A stretch of 15,166 nt of DNA from Zoogloeaceae bacterium. GTDB lineage: Bacteria > Pseudomonadota > Gammaproteobacteria > Burkholderiales > Rhodocyclaceae. The notes under the pieces were generated by a model. It saw nothing but the letters and a program-made list of their open reading frames with translations, was not told where the DNA came from and ran no database searches. The stretch lies in the NCBI GenBank assembly GCA_031259605.1, contig JAIRLE010000009.1, positions 1 to 15,166 on the forward strand, read 5' to 3'. Position numbers and translations under genes: made by a program. Below are positions 7,168-14,802 of this stretch, piece by piece. Numbering within the stretch: the first letter of the stretch is position 1; each line of letters begins with the position of its first letter.

Positions 7168-7419
7168 GATGCGGGAGAGGAGGAAAAACGGGCATTCATG
7201 CGATTGCCTTGTCCGGCACATGGCGGGCGCGCTGGATCCGTTTTTTCAGGGATAATCCATGTGCCCTGTTTCATCGCTGGACAGGGTAATCTTGCACACA
7301 AGACTGCCGATAGACACTCACCCCGGCTCATCCGCGCGGAAAACGCGCGGAACACCCCGCGCAAACGCTTGCATTCGCCCATTGCGCGAGGTTGCCAGGC
7401 CGCCACTCGGAAGAACGAC
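7168..7419. other. Leader region of the aldolase gene, no gene seen
   Basis: No ORF with recognisable content. It holds an inverted repeat CCCTGT/ACAGGG (7264-7269 with 7281-7286), a 7-bp palindrome CCGCGCG/CGCGCGG (7332-7350) and a -10-like GATAAT (7251-7256) lacking a credible -35. It probably contains the aldolase promoter, but I cannot place it. Confidence 0.3.
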
Positions 7420-8079
7420 ATGGATGAACGCGCGGAATTGATTGCCACTGCCCAGGCCATGAGCGCCATCGGCCTGAACAGGGGAACGGCGGGCAACCTG
7501 AGCTGCCGCCTGCGGAAGGACGACAGGGAAGGCTTTTTGATTACGCCCACCGGCATGGATTACGCGCGCCTGGAACCCGGCGACATCCCCTGGATAGGTC
7601 TGGACGGCCGCCATTCGGAAGGGAAAAGACCTTCTTCCGAATGGCGGTTACACCGCGACATCTACGCCGCCCGAATTGAAGCGGGCGCGGTATTGCACGC
7701 GCATTCGCCGTTTGCGGTGAGTCTGGCCTGTCTGCGCCGCGACATTCCGCCCTTTCATTACATGATCGCCCGTTTCGGCGGCGACAATGTGCGCTGCGCC
7801 GCCTATGCCCTGTTTGGCAGTCAGGAATTGTCGAATGCCGCCCTCTCCGCGCTGGAAGGCCGCTCGGCCTGCCTTCTGGCCAATCACGGCATGGCGGTCT
7901 ACGGAGGCGACCTGGAACAGGCGCTTGCCTTGGGCGTAGAACTGGAAACCCTGTGCGAACACTACTGGCGCGCTTCTCTCCTTGGCGAACCCGTCTTGCT
8001 GAACGCAAGAGAAATGGCCGCCGCGCAGGAAGGCTTTGGGGACTACGGGCAACAGGCGTCAGGGATCGAGCCGCCATAG
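7420..8079 (+). CDS. Class II aldolase, L-fuculose-1-phosphate aldolase-like
   Basis: Zinc-dependent class II aldolase/adducin family protein of 219 residues, the normal size. It follows E. coli FucA nearly without gaps: GLNRGTAGNLS (18-28), phosphate-binding LITPTGM (40-46), SSEW with catalytic Glu74, zinc ligands His93, His95 (HAHSPF) and His156 (ANHG), and Tyr114 in FHYMIA. FucA uses Glu73, His92, His94, His155 and Tyr113, so all active-site residues are present, each shifted by one. The reaction is probably cleavage of a ketose-1-phosphate to DHAP and an aldehyde. No fucose genes are nearby; stand-alone relatives are known to act on 5-deoxyribulose-1-phosphate in 5'-deoxyadenosine salvage, so the substrate is open. 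Start ATG 7420 has GGAAG (7409-7413) 6 nt upstream; longer upstream frames run through the IS remnant and are not coding. Converges on the restriction-modification gene. Confidence 0.88.
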   Translation: MDERAELIATAQAMSAIGLNRGTAGNLSCRLRKDDREGFLITPTGMDYARLEPGDIPWIGLDGRHSEGKRPSSEWRLHRDIYAARIEAGAVLHAHSPFAVSLACLRRDIPPFHYMIARFGGDNVRCAAYALFGSQELSNAALSALEGRSACLLANHGMAVYGGDLEQALALGVELETLCEHYWRASLLGEPVLLNAREMAAAQEGFGDYGQQASGIEPP

Positions 8080-8103
8080 GACGAGCGCACTGCGGCGGAT
8101 CCC

Positions 8104-8178
8104 CTCGCTTCGTCGTTGCGAGACCTGCGCAGGGGCGACCCTCGTGGCCGCCCTTTTGGGCAGCCGCAAGGACTGCCC
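8104..8178. repeat. Palindromic interspersed-type repeat between convergent genes
   Basis: Three hairpins in series. CTCGC/GCGAG (8104-8108 with 8118-8122). GGGCGACC with GGCCGCCC (8133-8140 with 8146-8153, one mismatch). GGGCAGCC with GGACTGCCC (8158-8165 with 8170-8178, one bulge), separated from the second by TTTT. The two larger hairpins are alike and together form an extended palindrome starting AGGGGC and ending GCCCCT. The design resembles dispersed REP/MITE-like palindromes of bacterial genomes. Its 3' end touches the stop codon of the minus-strand gene at 8179. It may act as terminator for both genes. Confidence 0.55.
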
Positions 8179-10836
8179 CTACGCTTTTGTCAATGCCTGA
8201 TACAGCGCCATCAGCCGCGCCACGATGGCCGCTTCCGTGTCTTTGGCGGGAAAGCCGTAGAGTTTCATCACGGCGCGGTCATTGGCTTGATGCGCCTTCA
8301 GAAGTTCCGGCGGCATGGAAAGCGGGTCGTACAAATCCGCGAGACTGCTTTCCGGGAACCGTGCCCGCGCATCCAGAATATCTTGCGCCAGTTTTTCGAT
8401 TTTGGCTTTTTGCGCGTCGTCCGATTCAGGCCAGGGGAAGTTGTTGTAGACGATGTTGATTGAATAGGAATAATCGCTTTTCAACCGTCCACAGACGGCG
8501 CGTACCCACGCCATGTGCACGTTCGACATCAGGATTCCAAAATGATACGGAGCGCCACCAGGCATGAGCCGTAATTTATTGCTGCAAAGGGTTTCTTTCG
8601 ACAGAAACCCCATAGGAATATATTTTCGGCGCTCGGACGATACTTCGGGAAGTACGATATAATTTTTGCTCGGCATGTTTTCTGTTTGAAATTGGGTCGG
8701 TGTGTCCGCGAGCTTTTGTGTTGAGCGCCGTTTGCTGGCCTGCCTGAATTTTTTTACGGCTTCCACGCGCTTCATGACTTCTGGCATTTTCCTGAGTTCA
8801 TCCGGCGGACATTTGCCAAGCCATAAACAATAGCGTTTATATCCATTGATAAATTCATCGGCACCCATCCACGGGCGAAACCACTTTTCGGCTTGCGGCT
8901 CCCTTTTCAAAAAATCATTTTTCTCCTCTTCGGCAAAGAGATAATTTCCATCATCTATCGGCTGATTTCCCATGCCGATTTCCGGCACGTCGCATATCGG
9001 GCGCTGGCGGCTCTCGATGAACACCGTCGGCGCTTCCAGCAAATACGGGTTGATGTTTGCTTTGGTCTGCACATGGGAAAAACCGATGATGACGCAATGC
9101 ACCGCCGCCTTGCCTTTCGCCTCGTTCGACCATTTGAACGTCGGCACGCCAAAATTGATGCGCGCGCCGTTTTCCATCAACGGTTTCCAGAGAATCGCCG
9201 GTTGTTCGCCCTGCGCGACACTATTCGTCGACACAAAGGCGCAACGGATGTTCGTCTCCCGCGTCAAGTCGGCAGACTTTTTGTACCACGCCGTGACGTA
9301 ATCGAGATTGCCCGCGCCTTTCAATCCTCCGAAGACATGCGTCATGTCGGTTTTTTGCGTTGCCGTCATCGTGCGCGCGCCGTTGAACGGCGGATTGCCG
9401 AGGATGTAACGCAATTCCGCCTTCGGCACGACGCTTTCCCAGTCGATGCGCAAGGCGTTTGCGTGAACGATGGCCGCGCCCTGTGTCAGCGGCAGGCGGG
9501 CGTAATACGCGCCAAAAAGCTCCGAGACGCAAAGATTCATCTGGTGGTCGATCAGCCACATCCCCACCTGCGCAATCTGACAGGGGAATTCTTCACATTC
9601 GATGCCGTAAAACTGCCCGACATTGACTTTCAGGTGCAAAGCGAGATAGTCGAGATCAAGCGCCTTCTGGCTGCCGCCCAGCCGCATCTTCAGGATTTCG
9701 AGTTCGAGCCGGCGCAACTCGCGGTAGGTGATGATCAAGAAATTGCCGCAGCCACAGGCCGGGTCGAGAAATTTCAGGCGGCTGATCCGCTCATGAAACT
9801 GCTCCAGCGCCTTCTGACTGGTCTTCACGCGCTCGAATTCTTTCCACAAATCATCCATGAACAGCGGATTGATGAGTTTTGCGATATTTTCTTCGCTCGT
9901 GTAATGCGCGCCGAATTCCCGCCGCTGTTTTTCGTCCATCACGCCCTGGAACATCGCGCCAAAAATGGCGGGACTGATGGCGCTCCAGTCGAAACGCGCG
10001 CAGTCGATGAGCGTTTGCCGCATCTTTGCGTCGAAATCGGCGGGCGCGAGCCGCTCCGCGAACAACCCGCCATTGATGTAGCGAAACTGCCGCAATTCAT
10101 CCGCGAGCCGGATGCGCTTTGCCCGCGCATCCTCCGGCATGTTCAGCACTTCAAACAAATCCGCGATGCGATGTGACAGATCGCCGCCGTCTGTTTTGGA
10201 ACTTTCCACATAGCCAAGAAAGATGTCTTTCGGGAAGATGCCGGTATCGTCGGCGAACAGGCAGAACAGCAGACGCACCAGATAGACTTCGAGCGCGTGT
10301 CCGTCGTAGCCGCTTGCCTTCAAGGCGTCATGGAGCCTTGCCATCTTTTCGGCGGCGCGGACGTTAACTTCTTCCTGATCGTCCGTGACGCGCCCGGTCG
10401 CATATCCGGCAATATCGGCGAACTTCCTGATGTGGCGGCGCAATTCCCCGGTTTTGAAGCGCCACTTTTTATTCACCGAACGGTGCGTGAGCAGCATGTG
10501 CTCGAAATCGCACACCAGCCACAGGTCGGGTATCTCTTCCGGCGGCAGGTGCTGGAGATAATTTTGCAGTTGCCGGTAGGCCTTCGACAGGTCTTCGCCC
10601 TTCGACTTCATCTCGATGGCGATGCGTTTTTTCCAGAGATAATCCATGTAGCCCGTCGTCCCGCTGGAGAGCGGCACTTTGTACTCGAAATCGCCAACGG
10701 ACATGGCGTCCGCCCCAAACACGCGCAAAAGGTCCAGCACGAACGCCTGCGCCTGCGCTTCCTCGTTGTGCGCGGCTTTCCAGCGCTTGGAAAAAGCGAT
10801 GGCGTTCGCCTGTATTTCATCCCAAGTCAACGGCAT
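8179..10836 (-). CDS. MmeI-family type IIL (IIG) restriction-modification enzyme
   Basis: Single polypeptide that both cuts DNA and methylates adenine-N6 in its recognition site. 885 residues from ATG 10836 (GGAG at 10845-10848, 8 nt upstream); MmeI has 919 and the two align along the whole length from memory. A longer frame from TTG 10908 adds 24 non-conserved residues. Nuclease motif Asp65-X9-Glu75-X-Lys77 (GYMDYL, IEMKSKG) is intact. A helical spacer follows, then FGAHYTSEENI (about 308-318), SAM motif I LDPACGCGNF (357-366), motif IV NPPF (481-484), the target recognition domain (about 600-800) and a C-terminal helical part. Specificity positions are Glu731, Asn753, Lys754, Lys786, Asp788, Ser790. 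It needs no partner gene. It lies 105 nt downstream of polA and the C-terminal third is clearly AT-richer than its surroundings, suggesting lateral acquisition. Confidence 0.92.
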   Translation of the reverse strand: MPLTWDEIQANAIAFSKRWKAAHNEEAQAQAFVLDLLRVFGADAMSVGDFEYKVPLSSGTTGYMDYLWKKRIAIEMKSKGEDLSKAYRQLQNYLQHLPPEEIPDLWLVCDFEHMLLTHRSVNKKWRFKTGELRRHIRKFADIAGYATGRVTDDQEEVNVRAAEKMARLHDALKASGYDGHALEVYLVRLLFCLFADDTGIFPKDIFLGYVESSKTDGGDLSHRIADLFEVLNMPEDARAKRIRLADELRQFRYINGGLFAERLAPADFDAKMRQTLIDCARFDWSAISPAIFGAMFQGVMDEKQRREFGAHYTSEENIAKLINPLFMDDLWKEFERVKTSQKALEQFHERISRLKFLDPACGCGNFLIITYRELRRLELEILKMRLGGSQKALDLDYLALHLKVNVGQFYGIECEEFPCQIAQVGMWLIDHQMNLCVSELFGAYYARLPLTQGAAIVHANALRIDWESVVPKAELRYILGNPPFNGARTMTATQKTDMTHVFGGLKGAGNLDYVTAWYKKSADLTRETNIRCAFVSTNSVAQGEQPAILWKPLMENGARINFGVPTFKWSNEAKGKAAVHCVIIGFSHVQTKANINPYLLEAPTVFIESRQRPICDVPEIGMGNQPIDDGNYLFAEEEKNDFLKREPQAEKWFRPWMGADEFINGYKRYCLWLGKCPPDELRKMPEVMKRVEAVKKFRQASKRRSTQKLADTPTQFQTENMPSKNYIVLPEVSSERRKYIPMGFLSKETLCSNKLRLMPGGAPYHFGILMSNVHMAWVRAVCGRLKSDYSYSINIVYNNFPWPESDDAQKAKIEKLAQDILDARARFPESSLADLYDPLSMPPELLKAHQANDRAVMKLYGFPAKDTEAAIVARLMALYQALTKA

Positions 10837-10941
10837 TGGATTGGCTCCGCTTCTCTTTCGATATTCCACGGTCTTTCGTCGATGCCGTACCGCGCTGCGC
10901 TTGTCCAACCTGCACGCTGTGCGCTGCCCTCTGATTCCTGA

Positions 10942-13686
10942 TCAGTGCGCCACATCCCAGTTCTCTCCTTCCCCGACTTCCACCAGGAGCGGCACGGCAA
11001 GCTGGGCGACCGCGCTCATCAGGCGAGGCAGGGTTTCGCGCACGGCGGCGAGTTCGTTTTCCGGGACTTCCAGCACCAATTCGTCGTGCACCTGCAAGAG
11101 GATGCGGCTTTGCAGGCGTTTTTCTTCCAGCCAGCGTTGCACGGAGAGCATGGCAAGTTTGATGATGTCGGCGGCGGCGCCTTGCATGGGCGCGTTGATG
11201 GCGGCGCGTTCCGCGCCTTGGCGGCGGCTCGCGTTGCCGCTGGCGATTTCCGGCAGGGCCAGGCGGCGGCCAAAGACGGTTTCCACGTAGCCTTGGGTAC
11301 GGGCGCTCTCGCGCGTCATCTCCATGTAGCGGGCGACGCCGGGGTAGCGAGTGAAATAGCGTTCGATGTAATTTTGCGCGGCGCGGCGCTCCAGTCCCAG
11401 GTTCCGCGCCAGACCAAAGGCGCTCATGCCGTAGATGAGGCCGAAATTGATGGTCTTGGCGACGCGACGCTGCTCGGCGTTCACCTGGCTGGCGCCAATG
11501 CCGAAAATCTCCGCCGCCGTGGCGCGGTGCACGTCCTCGCCCTGGGCAAAGGCGGCAAGGAGGCGCGCGTCTTCGGAAAGGTGCGCCATGATGCGCAATT
11601 CGACCTGCGAGTAATCGGCGGAGACGACGCGGCTGCCAGGCGGGGCGATGAAGGCGGCGCGAATGCGGCGCCCCTCCTCGGTGCGCACGGGAATGTTCTG
11701 CAGATTGGGGTCGGAAGAAGCCAGCCTGCCGGTGATGGCGGTAGCCTGCGCGAAATGGGTATGCACCCGCCCCGTCGTCGGGTTGATCATGCGCGGCAGC
11801 TTGTCGGTGTAGGTTCCCTTGAGCTTGACCAGGGCGCGGTGCGCCAACAGGAGCTTGGGCAGCGGATAATCGAGCGCCAGTTCGGAGAGCACTTCCTCGT
11901 CGGTGGAAGGCGCGCCGCCAGGCGTTTTTTTCCTGACCGGCAACCCCTGTTGCGCAAACAGGATTTCGGCCAGTTGTTTGGGCGAACCAAGGTTGAAAGG
12001 CTGGCCGGCAAGCACATGGGCTTCCTGTTCAAAGGCAAGAATTTTCTGCCCCAGCGCATGACTTTGCGCCGACAGCAGATCGGCGTCGATCAACACGCCC
12101 GTGCGCTCCATCGTAAACAGCACGCCGCTCACCGGGATTTCGATGGCGGCGTAGATGTGGCGCAGTCCCGCGTGGGCGTCGATTTGCGGGAACAGGCGCG
12201 TGTGCAGGCGCAACGTGATGTCGGCGTCCTCGGCGGCATACACGGCGGCCTTGTCGGCGGCGACCTGCTCAAAGCCGATTTGCCGGGCACCCTTGCCGCA
12301 GAGTTCCGCGTAAGGAATGGTGATCATCCCCAAGTGACGGCGGGCAAGCTGATCCATGTCATGCCCCCGCTCCGATTCCAGCACATAGGATTGCAGCAGG
12401 GTATCGTGGGCAATGCCGCGAAGGGCAATGCCATGATTGGCGAAGACATGCTGGTCGTATTTGATGTTCTGTCCAACCTTTTTGTGCGCCGCCGATTCCA
12501 GCCAAGGTTTCAAACGCATGAGCGTGGCATCCAGCGGCAATTGCGTTCCGGCCTCCGGCCCCTGGTGCGCGAGCGGGATATAGCAGGCCTCGCCCGCCGC
12601 GACCGCCAGCGAAATGCCGACGATGCGGGCGGAAAACGGGTCGAGACTGGAAGTCTCCGTATCCACGGCGACAAGCGGCGCGGCGGCAATCCGGGCAAGC
12701 CAGCGTTCCAGCGCGGCGGCATCCGTCACGGTCTCGTAGGCGGCGCGATGGCGGCCATCGTCGATGAGCGCGGGCGGTTCGGCATCTTCCTGTGGAGGAA
12801 GGCGGCGCGGCAGATCGGGCTTTTCCGGTTTTCCCGCCGCGCCGTCCTCCAGCGCCTGCAACCAGCCGCGAAACTCGAACCGGGCATACAGTTCGCGCAG
12901 CGCGGCAACATCCGGCGGACTGGGCGTGAGGCTTTCCGGCGCGGGCAATCCGGCAACCCGGCAATCGATGCGTACCAGCTTGCGCCCCAGCGGCAAAAAG
13001 TCGAGATGCGCGCGCAGATGCTCGCCCAGCGCGCCTTTTATGTCATTAGCGTGAGCGGCGAGCCGATCCAGCGAACCATATTCAGCAATCCACCTCGCCG
13101 CCGTCTTCGGGCCGCACTTCGCCACGCCGGGAACGTTATCGACGGCATCGCCCATCAGGGCCAGATAATCGGCCATGCGCTCCGGCGGCACGCCAAACTT
13201 TGCCGCCACGCCCGCAGCATCCAGCAGTTCGCCGGTCATGGTGTTGATGAGGCGCGTCTTTTCATTGACCAGTTGCGCCAGATCCTTGTCGCCAGTGAAA
13301 ACGAGCGTTTCCATGCCCGCCTCATCCGCCATGCGCGCCAGCGTGCCAATCACGTCATCGGCCTCCACGCCTTCCACACAGAGCAGCGGCCAGCCCAGCG
13401 CGCGGATGGCGGCATGTATGGGTTCGATCTGCGCCGCCAGATCCTCCGGCATGGGCGGACGCTGCGCCTTGTAGGCGGGATACCAGTCATGCCGGAAGGT
13501 CTTGCCTTTGGCGTCGAAAACCACGGCTTTCTTTTCCGCCTTGAAGTCATCATCCAGGCGGCGTAGCATGGCAAGTACGCCTTTCATGGCTCCGGTGGGA
13601 AAACCCGCGCGATTGCGCAAATCGGGCAGGGCATGGAAAGCGCGGTACAGATAGGATGAACCATCCACCAACAACAACAGGGACAT
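10942..13686 (-). CDS. polA: DNA polymerase I
   Basis: Repair and Okazaki-fragment polymerase, 914 residues. 5'-nuclease domain from the start (LLLVDGSSYLYRAFHALPDL at 3-22; GVEADDVIG at 106-114; TGDKDLAQLV at 131-140). Proofreading 3'-5' exonuclease is intact: Asp342-Thr-Glu344, GQNIKYD (405-411), Tyr483 to Asp487. Polymerase motif A DYSQVELR (691-698), O-helix KTINFGLIYG (744-753), motif C QVHDE (865-869). ATG 13686 is chosen because it gives the canonical N-terminus; the open frame continues 54 codons upstream into the oppositely oriented neighbour without conservation. No strong Shine-Dalgarno is visible. The promoter must lie inside the divergent gene, since the start codons are only 10 bp apart. 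The next gene on this strand is the MmeI-type enzyme; no clear terminator separates them. Confidence 0.97.
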   Translation of the reverse strand: MSLLLLVDGSSYLYRAFHALPDLRNRAGFPTGAMKGVLAMLRRLDDDFKAEKKAVVFDAKGKTFRHDWYPAYKAQRPPMPEDLAAQIEPIHAAIRALGWPLLCVEGVEADDVIGTLARMADEAGMETLVFTGDKDLAQLVNEKTRLINTMTGELLDAAGVAAKFGVPPERMADYLALMGDAVDNVPGVAKCGPKTAARWIAEYGSLDRLAAHANDIKGALGEHLRAHLDFLPLGRKLVRIDCRVAGLPAPESLTPSPPDVAALRELYARFEFRGWLQALEDGAAGKPEKPDLPRRLPPQEDAEPPALIDDGRHRAAYETVTDAAALERWLARIAAAPLVAVDTETSSLDPFSARIVGISLAVAAGEACYIPLAHQGPEAGTQLPLDATLMRLKPWLESAAHKKVGQNIKYDQHVFANHGIALRGIAHDTLLQSYVLESERGHDMDQLARRHLGMITIPYAELCGKGARQIGFEQVAADKAAVYAAEDADITLRLHTRLFPQIDAHAGLRHIYAAIEIPVSGVLFTMERTGVLIDADLLSAQSHALGQKILAFEQEAHVLAGQPFNLGSPKQLAEILFAQQGLPVRKKTPGGAPSTDEEVLSELALDYPLPKLLLAHRALVKLKGTYTDKLPRMINPTTGRVHTHFAQATAITGRLASSDPNLQNIPVRTEEGRRIRAAFIAPPGSRVVSADYSQVELRIMAHLSEDARLLAAFAQGEDVHRATAAEIFGIGASQVNAEQRRVAKTINFGLIYGMSAFGLARNLGLERRAAQNYIERYFTRYPGVARYMEMTRESARTQGYVETVFGRRLALPEIASGNASRRQGAERAAINAPMQGAAADIIKLAMLSVQRWLEEKRLQSRILLQVHDELVLEVPENELAAVRETLPRLMSAVAQLAVPLLVEVGEGENWDVAH

Positions 13687-13696
13687 AGACGCACAC

Positions 13697-14425
13697 ATGA
13701 AAGAAAGTGAAAAATTGCCTCGCCTGCTCGATCCGGAACAGCAGTCGCCTTCCGACGCGGCGCAGGAAGCCTGGCGGGTTTTCGGCATTATGTCAGAGTT
13801 CGTGGAAGCGACCGAACGTTTGAAGATGATCCGCCCCGCCATCTCCATTTTCGGCAGCGCCCGCGTCGCCTCGGAGCATCCCTACTACCGGCTGGCGGAG
13901 GAAATCGCCCGCAAACTTTCCGACGCGGGGTTTTCCGTCATTTCCGGCGGCGGCCCCGGCATCATGGAAGCCGCCAACAAGGGCGCGTTCTACGGACGCT
14001 CGCCTTCCGTCGGCCTCAATATCGAACTGCCGCACGAACAGGCGGCAAACCCCTATCAGGATATTTCCCAGTCCTTTCATCACTTCTTCGCCCGCAAATA
14101 CATGTTCGTGCGCTTCGCCAGCGCCTACGTGGTCATGCCCGGCGGCTTCGGCACCCTGGACGAGTTTTTTGAAACCCTGACCCTGGCGCAGACGAACAAG
14201 ACGCCGCATATTCCCATCATCCTGGTAGGCACGTCCTTCTGGGGCGGGCTGGTGGACTGGTTCCGCGACAGACTGACGGAAGAAGCGATGATCAACGCCG
14301 AAGACCTGCACCTGATCCAGGTCATCGACGAACCCGACAAGGTGGTGGAAGCCATTTTCAGTCACTATGAATCGCGCGGCTTCACGCCGCTTCCCGCCGA
14401 ACGCGAGCTGATGCTCAATCTGTAA
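13697..14425 (+). CDS. TIGR00730/LOG family Rossmann-fold protein
   Basis: Cytosolic protein of 242 residues of the LOG (lysine decarboxylase-like) family. Members studied hydrolyse nucleoside monophosphates at the N-glycosidic bond; plant-type LOG proteins release cytokinins. Signature motifs: FGSAR (52-56), SGGGPGIMEAANKGA (83-97), and PGGFGTLDE (148-156) with the catalytic-type glutamate and upstream Arg133-Lys134. An N-terminal extension with WRVFGIMSEFVEATERL (26-42) is typical of the longer proteobacterial subgroup and supports the first ATG rather than Met32. A GGGA lies about 13 nt upstream, poorly spaced. It is divergent from polA with 10 bp between start codons and is followed at 35 nt by the DUF2782 gene, probably co-transcribed. 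The exact substrate is not predictable from sequence. Confidence 0.85.
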   Translation: MKESEKLPRLLDPEQQSPSDAAQEAWRVFGIMSEFVEATERLKMIRPAISIFGSARVASEHPYYRLAEEIARKLSDAGFSVISGGGPGIMEAANKGAFYGRSPSVGLNIELPHEQAANPYQDISQSFHHFFARKYMFVRFASAYVVMPGGFGTLDEFFETLTLAQTNKTPHIPIILVGTSFWGGLVDWFRDRLTEEAMINAEDLHLIQVIDEPDKVVEAIFSHYESRGFTPLPAERELMLNL

Positions 14426-14460
14426 TAGAATCGCGTCTTGCTGTTTGTAAGGAACTTTCC

Positions 14461-14799
14461 ATGCGTCCCGTTCTCCTCATTGCCGCCCTGTTCGCCATTG
14501 CGCCCGCCTGGGCAGAAGCGCCCGCCGATGCCGATCCCCTGCCCGACATCCCGCCGCCGCCCGCCGACATCCGACCATTCGACGACAGCATCGAGGAACC
14601 CCAGGTCACGATCCGCCGGGAAGAACGCGGCACGGTAGAGGAATACCGTATCGGCGGCAAGCTCTACATGCTCAAGATCACGCCGGAGGCTGGCGCGCCC
14701 TACTACCTGGTCGACAGCGATGGCGACGGGCATTTTGAGACCCACAGCCCCAGCGATTCCGGTGTGCGCGTCCCCATGTGGGTCATCGGCACCTTCTGA
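14461..14799 (+). CDS. DUF2782 family exported protein
   Basis: Small protein of 112 residues with a clear signal peptide (about 1-19, ending AWAEA). A proline- and acid-rich linker follows (DPLPDIPPPPADIRPFDDS), then the conserved domain: EEPQVTIRREERGTVEEYR, GGKLYMLKITPEAG, YYLVDSDGDG, and a C-terminal VPMWVIGTF. This is the DUF2782 pattern; the function of the family is unknown, and periplasmic location is inferred from the signal. In many Betaproteobacteria the gene lies beside polA, as here with the LOG gene in between. AAGGA (14449-14453) lies 7 nt before the ATG. Its stop is 3 nt from the stop of the convergent ygfX-like gene. Confidence 0.85.
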   Translation: MRPVLLIAALFAIAPAWAEAPADADPLPDIPPPPADIRPFDDSIEEPQVTIRREERGTVEEYRIGGKLYMLKITPEAGAPYYLVDSDGDGHFETHSPSDSGVRVPMWVIGTF

Positions 14800-14802
14800 T
14801 TC

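Noticed and set aside
6883..7419. Longer N-terminus for the aldolase (frame open from 6883)
   Set aside because: The upstream part runs antisense through the IS481 relic, has no similarity to aldolases, and ATG 7420 with GGAAG gives the normal FucA start.
10837..10908. Extra 24 residues at the N-terminus of the MmeI-type enzyme (TTG start)
   Set aside because: MmeI-type proteins begin at the MPLTW-like position; ATG 10836 has its own GGAG at good spacing.
10945..13566. Very long open frame (873 codons) on the plus strand opposite polA
   Set aside because: Antisense shadow of polA in GC-rich DNA. Its translation is rich in Arg, Gly, His and Gln with no recognisable domain, while the minus strand encodes every PolA motif.
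13687..13848. Upstream extension of polA by 54 codons
   Set aside because: It is antisense to the LOG gene, not conserved, and PolA starts canonically at MSLLLLVDGSS.
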